Shown in pieces: positions 9,755 to 19,624 of a DNA stretch of 64,000 nucleotides. Source of the DNA: Pythium myriotylum (taxonomy: Eukaryota > Oomycota > Peronosporomycetes > Pythiales > Pythiaceae); assembly GCA_023091665.1 (NCBI GenBank), contig JALJCQ010000014.1, forward strand, positions 1,426,001 to 1,490,000, given 5' to 3'. The stretch's first letter is position 1. Each line of letters begins with the position of its first letter. The notes under the pieces were generated by a model that did no database searches, was not told the DNA's origin, and was given only the letters and a program-made list of their open reading frames with translations. The position numbers were made by a program, and so were the translations under genes.

Positions 9755-11734
9755 CTAAATGTAATCGTGAGATGCCGTATCAGATATGTTGGAGCCTGGT
9801 GTGCTCGGTGTGAACGGCGTTGCCGGTGTGCGAGCCTCGCTTGGTGCAGGTGTCGAAGCGGCGGTAGAAGGGGACTCAACCATCGGGGCGAACGTGAGGG
9901 ATCGCTGGACAAGCCGGTCGGATACGACCTCAGAGTGCTCGATGCAAGCCGACTTGTTCCTGTAGTCGGTGGACGATCGAACAACACATCCAGCATCTGA
10001 AAACGTACCCTGTGGCAGGTAGTACTGGTGGTACTTATCCCAGCACGACCAGTCGTGACGCTGACAACCGTATCCCCTCGTGTCTTCCCCGTAGGTTCGC
10101 TTGCAGAGCGACACGTTATGCTTCAGGCACACCGTCGTGATCGTTGTATCCGCACGTCCTTCAAAACGGCAGACTATGCAAGTGCGCTTCCTTCTCTGTC
10201 CCTTGAACACGTGCGCGGACGACATATCAGTGCACACTTCTGAGGTGTTAGCTGGTGATCCGAGACTCAGTGAGCGTGCAGGCTGGGACGACGGCGACTG
10301 CCAGGGCGATCGCTCATTCGATCTTGGTGTCGAGCTCACTGCGCCCTCGTACAACATTGCCTCATCGCCCATTGCATCCTGCCATTTGTCGTGCAGCATC
10401 TCTCGGATCAAGTCGGTCACGAATGCCCGATGGGAATCGCGCTCAGGTCTTGTGTCGTTTAGACACAGTCGTCTGGTGAGGTACGCGTTGACACGAGCGA
10501 TGTCAATGACTGCGAACGCAAGTTTCTTGTGCCACTTCTTGAAAGAATGGCCATCAGCAACTGAGAAGCGAGCCCGCAATTGATCGTTCCGATCCACGCC
10601 CTGCATATGCTGATTGTACTCCTTGATTGCAGTCGGCGCTTGAACCGAGACCTTCTCTCCACGGATCTGTCGCTCAACAGACGATATCGACGAGGTGTCC
10701 GCATTGGAGATGATCGTGACAATATTCCCATCACACCACGATGCTGCCAGGATCTTGGAATCTGTGCAGACAGCTTGCAAGTAGTCTCCTCGCTTGACCT
10801 CTCCTCCAGCTCGAGGTGTGCGATCACCAGCTTCCACCCGATCCAAAGATTCACTTTGGTCGCCAAGGTCTTGTTCCGAACCTGAGTCGTCATCACCTCT
10901 GCTACGCTTCTGCTTCGACTTGTTGGTGTCCTTTTCCCTCTTGCGCGGGTCAGGGAGCACAACATGGCGAGGGAAGTGCTTGCTCAGCTGCTTCACAGTT
11001 CCTCTGCAGAACAATCGCTTGATGCGAAGGGCTTCGAGCAACTGGACGGACGTGTAGTAGTTGTCACAGTTAACGATTCGACCGCTGCCGTGGAACGGGC
11101 GCGTGATCTCGAGCACGATCTGCCTTGTCTTCGACGTGATACTCATTTCATCAGCGAGAAGCTCCGTGTTCGTCGCGTCATGCACACCAGTCGCTCTTTG
11201 CTCTATGGTGGATTCGCAGTGAAGACGGTAGCTGAGAGCAATCCACGTAGTCGCACAGCAGCACATATAAAACTTGAAATGGTACTTGCCCGTCGGTTTC
11301 GTAGGGTTGAAGACGATCATGTGACGAGCGAACTTGGACCTCGCAGCCACACTCGCTTCGTCCACGGCTAGGTTTCGGCCCACCTCGACGTACTTGCCAC
11401 CCGTCTGCTTGAGCATGTTGAGCAGAGTGCGAATGCGGACCGCAGCGTTGGCGCGAAGCTCATCTGGCGTGATCGACCTTGGGTTTCGGAAGCAAAACGC
11501 TGCGCGGAGCTGCTTGAAGCGTCTCAAAGACATGATATTGTCGAGGTTGCTCCTTGTGGTCGTGAAAATAGCGTCCTCAATTTGCTCACCCCAGTAGTTC
11601 GCGTACTCACCCTTTCGAACGAGTGCCATATACCAAATGATACCAGGAACTTCATCAACTCGTCCATCGTAAAAGGAACCGGCACCTTGTTTATTCTGGC
11701 TTGACAATTCGTGTGCTCTAGCACTTGTCGCCAA
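9755..11734 (-). CDS. PiggyBac-type transposase, catalytic and C-terminal zinc-binding part
   Basis: This is a cut-and-paste transposase of the piggyBac family (DDE_Tnp_1_7 fold). True family sequence begins near residue 30 with IIWYMALVRKGEYANYWG. Catalytic aspartates are seen in three expected contexts: LAVDEASVAA (about residue 125), VNCDNYYTS (about 220) and GVDRNDQ (about 380). An acidic/basic insert of about 60 residues, rich in Lys, Asp and Ser, lies between the second and third. Near residues 530-590 a Cys/His-rich segment (CIVC, CLKH, SLCK, SCWDKYHQY) matches the DNA-binding cysteine-rich tail of piggyBac. The last 70 residues are Ser/Thr/Pro-rich. The N-terminal ~28 residues are out-of-frame translation: the natural start lies in the chromodomain frame at 11524-13041. 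Confidence 0.85.
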   Translation of the reverse strand: MATSARAHELSSQNKQGAGSFYDGRVDEVPGIIWYMALVRKGEYANYWGEQIEDAIFTTTRSNLDNIMSLRRFKQLRAAFCFRNPRSITPDELRANAAVRIRTLLNMLKQTGGKYVEVGRNLAVDEASVAARSKFARHMIVFNPTKPTGKYHFKFYMCCCATTWIALSYRLHCESTIEQRATGVHDATNTELLADEMSITSKTRQIVLEITRPFHGSGRIVNCDNYYTSVQLLEALRIKRLFCRGTVKQLSKHFPRHVVLPDPRKREKDTNKSKQKRSRGDDDSGSEQDLGDQSESLDRVEAGDRTPRAGGEVKRGDYLQAVCTDSKILAASWCDGNIVTIISNADTSSISSVERQIRGEKVSVQAPTAIKEYNQHMQGVDRNDQLRARFSVADGHSFKKWHKKLAFAVIDIARVNAYLTRRLCLNDTRPERDSHRAFVTDLIREMLHDKWQDAMGDEAMLYEGAVSSTPRSNERSPWQSPSSQPARSLSLGSPANTSEVCTDMSSAHVFKGQRRKRTCIVCRFEGRADTTITTVCLKHNVSLCKRTYGEDTRGYGCQRHDWSCWDKYHQYYLPQGTFSDAGCVVRSSTDYRNKSACIEHSEVVSDRLVQRSLTFAPMVESPSTAASTPAPSEARTPATPFTPSTPGSNISDTASHDYI

Positions 11735-13041
11735 TAGTAAACTGGAAGATAGGCGAAAAAGCTGGAGCTTGCCGAGTGCTCAAAGATGTGGCGGTACTCC
11801 GGCTTGGGTTGGGTCAAATTCGTTCCGTCGTCATGCGAATACAGAGTTGTTGGAGCTCGCATAGCTGCCTCCGGCGTGAATCGCATGCTTTGGATCTTCT
11901 CGACTTCAGCGAGACTTGTAGGTGCAGTTTGCTTCGTGTCAAACTCTTCGTACTCCACGAGGTGTTGCACATCTTCGTCGATTTCAACAGCATCATCCGG
12001 ATCGGGGCGACACAACTGTTGCCATCGCGTGACGGACGTCTGTGCGCCGAGTCTCTTATAGTTCTCGAAGCCTTGCTTGACAATAGCGACGCTGATCTTC
12101 TCAACTCGATTCTGGAACTTGGATTCCAGCCAACGAATCTCGTACAATCCTTGCTTCGTCATGTAGCGGTAGTCGCTGACCCGACCCACGATGTACGCAG
12201 CGCCAACATCTTCGTAGGTTTTGTCCTTGAGCCACTTATCGTAGGCTGGAGAAAAAGCTACTAGTTTCCCCAAAAAAGTACGCTCCAGACCGTCCGTGCG
12301 TGAGGTCTTCTTCTTCTTGCCACCTGTGGTCGTCGCCGCGCCCACGAGAGGCTGACCGGCTCTGGCTTTCTGCTTCCCTGGGGCGCGCGGACGGTCCATG
12401 GTGTCGGTGGGGCTCAACTCCATTGGCGCATGCTGTGCGTTCGCACCGCGCAAGCCAAGCTCAAATTCTTTTCGCTCCTCGAGACCACTCGCAGGCTGCC
12501 ATTCAGGTTCGTCGAGACCAACACGCTTCACAAGATACTCGACAGTGTTGCCTCTCAACCGCTTCTTGAGGATGGCTTCGACTGCTGGCGCCTCATGTCC
12601 CTTTTCGAGGCCGTAGTCACAGTCAGGGTCGCTCGCGCAATCGCCGTCATCGTCGTCGCCACCAGCGGATTGATCGGGATCTAGCTCGAGAGCTCGAGGG
12701 CTCGAGGGAGTAGCGCCGACAGAAGACTGACTGGGCGACGAAGAATCGGATTTGCTCTTTTCAAGGTCATGATCGCCGTGCACATGACGGGGCATTGGAG
12801 TTACCTTCGCCCTCTTTTTGGCCTTGCTCGGAGCTGTCTTCCCCTTTGCTTCGAATGCGGCGACAAGGTCATCACAGCTCAGATCGCTTTCCTTCACCCA
12901 CGTGCACTCCGTATAGCCCTTCCACTTCACAAGGTAATCGATACCGCGCCTGTGTACGCGTTTGTCTCGGATAGCTTCTACTTCGTACTCGTCTTCGTTC
13001 TCATCTTCTTTCACTGCTTGTTTCTTCCGCTTCGACCCCAT
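11524..13041 (-). CDS. Chromodomain-containing N-terminal part of the piggyBac transposase
   Basis: It starts at an ATG (13041) followed by a basic/acidic tract. A chromodomain lies at about residues 18-66 (YEVEAIRDKRV, YLVKWKGYTECTWV), of the type that binds methylated histone tails. After an acidic Ser/Asp-rich linker, a second, weaker chromo-like unit covers about 150-205 (VEAILKKRLRGN, EYLVKR, PEWQP). Residues about 255-470 lead into the piggyBac domain, reaching PFTMDELMKFL. The frame then slips around 11637-11645: the next frame carries the natural continuation, and the last ~40 residues here are nonsense. The two frames together make one broken gene of about 1,090 codons. Chromodomain fusions are known in retrotransposon integrases and could direct insertion to marked chromatin; that role is inferred here. 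Confidence 0.8.
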   Translation of the reverse strand: MGSKRKKQAVKEDENEDEYEVEAIRDKRVHRRGIDYLVKWKGYTECTWVKESDLSCDDLVAAFEAKGKTAPSKAKKRAKVTPMPRHVHGDHDLEKSKSDSSSPSQSSVGATPSSPRALELDPDQSAGGDDDDGDCASDPDCDYGLEKGHEAPAVEAILKKRLRGNTVEYLVKRVGLDEPEWQPASGLEERKEFELGLRGANAQHAPMELSPTDTMDRPRAPGKQKARAGQPLVGAATTTGGKKKKTSRTDGLERTFLGKLVAFSPAYDKWLKDKTYEDVGAAYIVGRVSDYRYMTKQGLYEIRWLESKFQNRVEKISVAIVKQGFENYKRLGAQTSVTRWQQLCRPDPDDAVEIDEDVQHLVEYEEFDTKQTAPTSLAEVEKIQSMRFTPEAAMRAPTTLYSHDDGTNLTQPKPEYRHIFEHSASSSFFAYLPVYYWRQVLEHTNCQARINKVPVPFTMDELMKFLVSFGIWHSFERVSTRTTGVSKLRTLFSRPQGATSTISCL

Positions 13042-13679
13042 CGCTCACTTCCAACACTCAGTTTGCGCGTTGCACGTGTTGGCTATCTCCAAGGGCATCA
13101 ATCCAGTTGGACTTACTATGAGCGCGATAACCAATCATGTCCTTTCATCTTTTGCCTTGCTTGTTCTATACCATTGATGCCGATAAAGCTATACCAATTG
13201 TAAGCTTTATGATGGTGACTAGTGAGGTGAAGAATCAACTACCATCATTTAGCTCACCTCTTGTATATAATTACTGGGGGTAATCATATACAAATAAGAA
13301 GGATCGTGAAGGTGCTTGCCCATCGCATGCTGGCCTCACTTGAATGACACCATCTTTAAACATGATGTTTGTATATGAATATAGCTCTTTATTTAATACC
13401 CATTGTAAGCTTAAAGATGGGCACTAGGGTCATTCAGATGAGGTTATGAAACGATCATGAAGAGCTGATGAGCTGAGTGCGATGGTGCCGCAGTAAGGAG
13501 TATGAGTCTCCTAGGCGAGGCAGCGCTGACTTGACAAAGCACCAGCTGCGTTCAACAATACCAACAAATCGCTAGCACCTCTGTGTCTGACGTGATAGGA
13601 CGCTATTCGTAAGCAACAAACACACTGACGACGCTGGCGCGCTGTGTGTGCCTCAGATGATGAAAAAATTGGCATTCAA
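13042..13679. other. Gene-free spacer rich in inverted repeats
   Basis: There is no coding signal. The first 150 bp lie upstream of the chromodomain-piggyBac gene and may hold its promoter, though no clear TATA box or initiator was recognised. From 13190 to 13443 there are several inverted and direct repeats, listed separately. Positions 13444-13679 show nothing further. Confidence 0.5.
13191..13443. repeat. Cluster of direct and inverted repeats
   Basis: An imperfect inverted repeat joins 13334-13359 (CCTCACTTGAATGAC, then CCATCTTTAA) with 13411-13443 (TTAAAGATGG, then GTCATTCAGATGAGG). A tight hairpin has arms 13261-13273 and 13281-13293 with one mismatch and a 7-nt loop. A direct repeat of about 32 bp around TTGTAAGCTT occurs at 13191-13223 and 13396-13427. 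Together they could be a small MITE-like insertion or the remains of a transposon end. No target duplication could be assigned. Confidence 0.6.
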
Positions 13680-14850
13680 TTATCCACGCAACCTGCTATT
13701 CGAGAACTCCTGTTGCTTCCCTAGGACATATGAGACTACGCTACTGAGTAGTTCCGTGCCCGAAGAATCACTCATGGCAATGATGGATGGAGCCACGGCT
13801 TCACACAGCGCATCCATATCCCTCTTCAGCTCGTCTGCCTCGACCACGTACTTTATGTACCCGTCAGGAGTGTGGCTGATGTCGTTTCGCACGTCTCGCC
13901 ATCTCTTAAAAAGCTTTCGGAGGCGATTCAATTGGACAGTGTCAGCCCCGCGAGCCTCCGTTACACGCACTGCCATGTCTGCCATGCTTGCATTGTTCCC
14001 TAGGGCACCAACAACTCAGCATCCAGCACACACCAACCAAGGTATGTAGAACTTACAGAATGGGCCATTCTCGAAAGGGCTCTTGGCCCGGCTCTTGAAG
14101 CGCCCGTCTCCATTGTACGCACAACTTGTGGCCATCTTGAGTTTCTTGAGCTCGAACTCCACCTTGCTGGCGCGGCTGAACAAGTCAGGCGACGCGAGTG
14201 CCTCGTCACGCTGTTTCTCAGCGACACGTAATTCCATCTTGGACTGTTCGAGCTGTGCTCGATATTGATACTGTTGTTGTGCAAACGTAACCTCCGCGGC
14301 CTGAAGCTGTGTCTTCAATCGATGCAACTCCTTCAACTTCGGGCCAAGCACTTGGGACAACTCGAGGTTAGTCGCTTCTGCCTTGACCAACTTCTCTTTC
14401 GCAGCTTCTAACTCCTTCTCAGCCATCGTACTGCCCGATATTTGCTCCCTCAGTGTCCGTGATGCTTGTTCTTTGCGCCTGAGGGTTTCTTGCTGCGTCG
14501 CCACTTGCTCATCTTGCTCTTGAATCTTTTTCTTGAGCTCCTTGATCATAGATATGTAGTTTGATGAGGCCTCCTCCACTGCGCGCTTCTGCTGCTCCTC
14601 AATATCCTGTTTCGCCTTCGCCACTGCAGCATCGCGGGCTTTTTCGGCTTCTTCCAGACACGTACACTGCGCGACAAGCTTCGTGTTCTCATCAGCGAGT
14701 GCCGATGCGTCCGCGGCAAGCTTTCTCTTTGCCTCAACTTCTTGCTCCAAGCTCGCCTTGGCCTCATCGGCTTCACGTCGAACTCTGGCCTCTTCGTCTC
14801 TCATCTTCTGCTTCTGTTGCTCCTTCAATTCGAGCCGACACCACGCTTCC
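13680..14850 (-). CDS. Coiled-coil protein gene, two exons, 5' end truncated by the tRNA array
   Basis: Exon 1 (about 14850-14057) encodes roughly 265 residues of charged heptad-like sequence (Glu, Lys, Ala, Gln, Leu), a long coiled coil. A 57-nt intron follows at 14056-14000, with GTAAGT donor, CTGAG branch-like motif and CCTAG acceptor. Splicing joins the frame to exon 2 (13999-13680), which adds about 105 residues ending before the stop at 13680. Exon 2 has a basic helix-like part (LRKLFKRWRDVRND) and a hydrophobic C-terminus. The frame continues by chance into the first array unit, where it reads the same residues as other units. The real N-terminus is therefore missing, replaced from 14848 onward. 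No known family is recognised. It is a cytoskeletal or scaffold-type candidate, now probably a pseudogene. Confidence 0.6.
14000..14056 (-). other. Predicted 57-nt spliceosomal intron
   Basis: On the minus strand it begins GTAAGT at 14056 and ends CCTAG at 14000. Unspliced, the frame stops within the intron. Spliced, it reads on into the downstream exon without loss of frame. Length and sites suit the short introns of oomycetes. Confidence 0.7.
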
Positions 14851-15078
14851 CTACGTGGTGATACACAGCTCCTTCCGAATGCGTGTGACCCCGCACTGCT
14901 GTCAAACACCCGACCCAAATGCCATCCATCCATCCGACGCCGTCCACGACTCGATTGGCCTATACGTCTGCCTACCGATCATGCTTGTCAGCCCGTTATC
15001 TTGTCGTACTATCATTCTCTCACGCATGATGAGTGCTATCCTCACATCAACGAAACCAAAAGCCAAACTGAACTCGGA

Positions 15079-15128
15079 ACCGCGACCGCGACCGAAACCG
15101 AAACCGAAACCGAAACCGAAACCGAAAC
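15079..15128. repeat. CCGAAA/CCGCGA hexamer microsatellite (first unit)
   Basis: This is a run of hexamers of the form ACCGAA or ACCGCG. The same tract occurs in every unit with different hexamer numbers and order, including a CCGATA variant. Six-base changes keep the frame of spurious ORFs crossing it. Confidence 0.9.
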
Positions 15129-15732
15129 GAGCATCCCGCTTGCCTTCCGGTTGATGCCACCCCACACAGGTGGGCTGATCCGTCCTTCATCCTTCGCCTC
15201 GTGTCGTCTGTGCGAGCTGAGCGAAGGTGTCTATTGTCCACACAGGATCTCGACTCAACTGCGCGTATGTGTTGGCACGACAGACTCGAACGACTACACC
15301 AACCTGAACGTGGTCGATGGACTCGTAGTTGGGACCCACCCACTCACCCACCCACGCTGGGTCCGCGGTGAGGGGCTAGAACCAACGAGTGCGAGTGGAT
15401 TGAAGCCGCATGCGTGGGAACAAGTGCGGGGGTTGGTGCCGACTCCTGGTTCACCTTGTCAGCTGAACGCACACGCTGGTTAGATGGTGACATGCTCGTC
15501 AAATGGAGCCAACATGCGGGCAGCGGTGGAGTGTGGAAAGAAAGACAAGCAAGCACGACGAAGAGCGAGCATTGTCGAGGATAGGATGAGGGTGACGGGA
15601 AGGAGGTGATAGATAATGTGCTGGTGTGTGTGTTTGTGTTTGATTGTGTGGTGGTTAGTTGTGTTGTTTTATTGTTTTGGTTGTTGTAGTATGCGGTGTG
15701 TTTGTGTATGTGAGTGGAGTCGGGCGTGGATC

Positions 15733-15737
15733 AAAAA
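15733..15737 (-). terminator. RNA polymerase III terminator of tRNA-Cys
   Basis: On the minus strand TTTTT begins 3 nt after the discriminator base of the first tRNA-Cys. The same run follows every tRNA copy, which supports each being a transcribable gene. Confidence 0.8.
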
Positions 15738-15739
15738 GA

Positions 15740-15811
15740 AGCGCGAGACCGGGTTCGAACCAGTGACCCTTCGAGCTGCAATCGAAAGCTCTACCACTGA
15801 GCTACCCGCGC
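15740..15811 (-). tRNA. tRNA-Cys(GCA), copy 1
   Basis: The 72-nt cloverleaf folds completely. The acceptor stem GCGCGGG pairs with CTCGCGC (one G-U pair), D stem GCTC with GAGC, anticodon stem TTCGA with TCGAA, and T stem ACTGG with CCGGT around loop TTCGAAC. The anticodon loop TTGCAGC gives anticodon GCA, which reads UGC/UGU cysteine codons. The discriminator is U73, the expected identity base for tRNA-Cys. A-box TAGCTCAGTGG and B-box GGTTCGAACC are intact and a T5 terminator follows, so it should be transcribed by RNA polymerase III. No intron and no encoded CCA. All 30 copies in the window appear to have this mature sequence. Confidence 0.96.
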
Positions 15812-17010
15812 GTCGAAACCAGACTCCTACGCTCACTCAACAAACCCCGCTTTGACAATACACTTGGACAACTTTCACATTACACCAACAACAACACAAT
15901 ACACACATCATCGCCTCCACGCGAACAACTAACCAACAAACCGCCACAACCAGATACACACACGCCACCACACGCCGCACCGGCGCACACGGATCCCAAC
16001 AACCCAACACAACGCTCCCCACACTACACCCCCACCGCATGCCATTGCTTTACCCTCTACGCACACATTACCCAGACCCCAGACCCCAGATCCATCTGAC
16101 CATCCATCCCTACGTGGTGATACACAGCTCCTTCCGAATGCGTGTGACCCCGCACTGCTGTCAAACACCCGACCCAAATGCCATCCATCCATCCGACGCC
16201 GTCCACGACTCGATTGGCCTATACGTCTGCCTACCGATCATGCTTGTCAGCCCGTTATCTCGTCGTACTATCATTCTCTCACGCATGATGAGTGCTATCC
16301 TCACATCAACGAAACCAAAAGCCAAACTGAACTCGGAACCGCGACCGCGACCGCGACCGAAACCGAAACCGAAACCGAAACCGCGACCGAAACCGAAACG
16401 AGCATCCCGCTTGCCTTCCGGTTGATGCCACCCCACACAGGTGGGCTGATCCGTCCTTCATCCTTCGCCTCGTGTCGTCTGTGCGAGCTGAGCGAAGGTG
16501 TCTATTGTCCACACAGGATCTCGACTCAACTGCGCGTATGTGTTGGCACGACAGACTCGAACGACTACACCAACCTGAACGTGGTCGATGGACTCGTAGT
16601 TGGGACCCACCCACTCACCCACCCACGCTGGGTCCGCGGTGAGGGGCTAGAACCAACGAGTGCGAGTGGATTGAAGCCGCATGCGTGGGAACAAGTGCGG
16701 GGGTTGGTGCCGACTCCTGGTTCACCTTGTCAGCTGAACGCACACGCTGGTTAGATGGTGACATGCTCGTCAAATGGAGCCAACATGCGGGCAGCGGTGG
16801 AGTGTGGAAAGAAAGACAAGCAAGCACGACGAAGAGCGAGCATTGTCGAGGATAGGATGAGGGTGACGGGAAGGAGGTGATAGATAATGTGCTGGTGTGT
16901 GTGTTTGTGTTTGATTGTGTGGTGGTTAGTTGTGTTGTTTTATTGTTTTGGTTGTTGTAGTATGCGGTGTGTTTGTGTATGTGAGTGGAGTCGGGCGTGG
17001 ATCAAAAAGA

Positions 17011-17082
17011 AGCGCGAGACCGGGTTCGAACCAGTGACCCTTCGAGCTGCAATCGAAAGCTCTACCACTGAGCTACCCGCGC
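17011..17082 (-). tRNA. tRNA-Cys(GCA), copy 2
   Basis: Same mature sequence as copy 1, 1,271 bp downstream of it. Confidence 0.95.
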
Positions 17083-18281
17083 GTCGAAACCAGACTCCTA
17101 CGCTCACTCAACAAACCCCGCTTTGACAATACACTTGGACAACTTTCACATTACACCAACAACAACACAATACACACATCATCGCCTCCACGCGAACAAC
17201 TAACCAACAAACCGCCACAACCAGATACACACACGCCACCACACGCCGCACCGGCGCACACGGATCCCAACAACCCAACACAACGCTCCCCACACTACAC
17301 CCCCACCGCATGCCATTGCTTTACCCTCTACGCACACATTACCCAGACCCCAGACCCCAGATCCATCTGACCATCCATCCCTACGTGGTGATACACAGCT
17401 CCTTCCGAATGCGTGTGACCCCGCACTGCTGTCAAACACCCGACCCAAATGCCATCCATCCATCCGACGCCGTCCACGACTCGATTGGCCTATACGTCTG
17501 CCTACCGATCATGCTTGTCAGCCCGTTATCTCGTCGTACTATCATTCTCTCACGCATGATGAGTGCTATCCTCACATCAACGAAACCAAAAGCCAAACTG
17601 AACTCGGAACCGCGACCGCGACCGCGACCGAAACCGAAACCGATACCGAAACCGCGACCGAAACCGAAACGAGCATCCCGCTTGCCTTCCGGTTGATGCC
17701 ACCCCACACAGGTGGGCTGATCCGTCCTTCATCCTTCGCCTCGTGTCGTCTGTGCGAGCTGAGCGAAGGTGTCTATTGTCCACACAGGATCTCGACTCAA
17801 CTGCGCGTATGTGTTGGCACGACAGACTCGAACGACTACACCAACCTGAACGTGGTCGATGGACTCGTAGTTGGGACCCACCCACTCACCCACCCACGCT
17901 GGGTCCGCGGTGAGGGGCTAGAACCAACGAGTGCGAGTGGATTGAAGCCGCATGCGTGGGAACAAGTGCGGGGGTTGGTGCCGACTCCTGGTTCACCTTG
18001 TCAGCTGAACGCACACGCTGGTTAGATGGTGACATGCTCGTCAAATGGAGCCAACATGCGGGCAGCGGTGGAGTGTGGAAAGAAAGACAAGCAAGCACGA
18101 CGAAGAGCGAGCATTGTCGAGGATAGGATGAGGGTGACGGGAAGGAGGTGATAGATAATGTGCTGGTGTGTGTGTTTGTGTTTGATTGTGTGGTGGTTAG
18201 TTGTGTTGTTTTATTGTTTTGGTTGTTGTAGTATGCGGTGTGTTTGTGTATGTGAGTGGAGTCGGGCGTGGATCAAAAAGA

Positions 18282-18353
18282 AGCGCGAGACCGGGTTCGA
18301 ACCAGTGACCCTTCGAGCTGCAATCGAAAGCTCTACCACTGAGCTACCCGCGC
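18282..18353 (-). tRNA. tRNA-Cys(GCA), copy 3
   Basis: Same mature sequence, 1,271-bp spacing. The hexamer tract preceding it carries the CCGATA variant. Confidence 0.95.
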
Positions 18354-19552
18354 GTCGAAACCAGACTCCTACGCTCACTCAACAAACCCCGCTTTGACAA
18401 TACACTTGGACAACTTTCACATTACACCAACAACAACACAATACACACATCATCGCCTCCACGCGAACAACTAACCAACAAACCGCCACAACCAGATACA
18501 CACACGCCACCACACGCCGCACCGGCGCACACGGATCCCAACAACCCAACACAACGCTCCCCACACTACACCCCCACCGCATGCCATTGCTTTACCCTCT
18601 ACGCACACATTACCCAGACCCCAGACCCCAGATCCATCTGACCATCCATCCCTACGTGGTGATACACAGCTCCTTCCGAATGCGTGTGACCCCGCACTGC
18701 TGTCAAACACCCGACCCAAATGCCATCCATCCATCCGACGCCGTCCACGACTCGATTGGCCTATACGTCTGCCTACCGATCATGCTTGTCAGCCCGTTAT
18801 CTCGTCGTACTATCATTCTCTCACGCATGATGAGTGCTATCCTCACATCAACGAAACCAAAAGCCAAACTGAACTCGGAACCGCGACCGCGACCGCGACC
18901 GAAACCGAAACCGAAACCGAAACCGAAACCGAAACCGAAACGAGCATCCCGCTTGCCTTCCGGTTGATGCCACCCCACACAGGTGGGCTGATCCGTCCTT
19001 CATCCTTCGCCTCGTGTCGTCTGTGCGAGCTGAGCGAAGGTGTCTATTGTCCACACAGGATCTCGACTCAACTGCGCGTATGTGTTGGCACGACAGACTC
19101 GAACGACTACACCAACCTGAACGTGGTCGATGGACTCGTAGTTGGGACCCACCCACTCACCCACCCACGCTGGGTCCGCGGTGAGGGGCTAGAACCAACG
19201 AGTGCGAGTGGATTGAAGCCACATGCGTGGGAACAAGTGCGGGGGTTGGTGCCGACTCCTGGTTCACCTTGTCAGCTGAACGCACACGCTGGTTAGATGG
19301 TGACATGCTCGTCAAATGGAGCCAACATGCGGGCAGCGGTGGAGTGTGGAAAGAAAGACAAGCAAGCACGACGAAGAGCGAGCATTGTCGAGGATAGGAT
19401 GAGGGTGACGGGAAGGAGGTGATAGATAATGTGCTGGTGTGTGTGTTTGTGTTTGATTGTGTGGTGGTTAGTTGTGTTGTTTTATTGTTTTGGTTGTTGT
19501 AGTATGCGGTGTGTTTGTGTATGTGAGTGGAGTCGGGCGTGGATCAAAAAGA

Positions 19553-19624
19553 AGCGCGAGACCGGGTTCGAACCAGTGACCCTTCGAGCTGCAATCGAAA
19601 GCTCTACCACTGAGCTACCCGCGC
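19553..19624 (-). tRNA. tRNA-Cys(GCA), copy 4
   Basis: Same mature sequence. The unit carries the GCCACATGCG variant at about 19218. Confidence 0.95.

Larger units (their letters stand above)
9041..13190 (-). mobile_element. PiggyBac-type DNA transposon with one recognisable end
   Basis: The transposase on the minus strand is flanked on the left by TTAA at 9041-9044, followed at once by CCCTTTCGCG. PiggyBac elements duplicate TTAA and their inverted repeats usually begin CCC, so this fits the 3' end of the element. Two related segments rich in GAAC and TCG follow at about 9050-9080 and 9116-9143, resembling subterminal repeats. No matching GGG-TTAA end was found to the right of 13041. The right boundary given is therefore only nominal and that end may be lost. 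Confidence 0.5.

Noticed and set aside
13042..13679. Right inverted repeat and TTAA of piggyBac
   Set aside because: No GGG-TTAA or complement of CCCTTTCGCG could be found here, so the right end is left undefined.
15370..15480. Second RNA gene in the unit (GGTTCACC, GATTGAAGCC)
   Set aside because: No cloverleaf, B box or other RNA fold could be built. Only one tRNA per unit is supported.
15616..15855. 79-codon plus-strand ORF ending in TGFEPVTLRAAIESSTTELPAR
   Set aside because: Starts in the G/T-rich tract and reads antisense through the tRNA-Cys gene. A single G-to-A change removes its start in many units.
16161..16614. Minus-strand ORFs of 91 and 102 codons in every unit
   Set aside because: Antisense translations of the hexamer tract (Gly-Phe or Arg-Phe runs). 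They recur only because the DNA is repeated.
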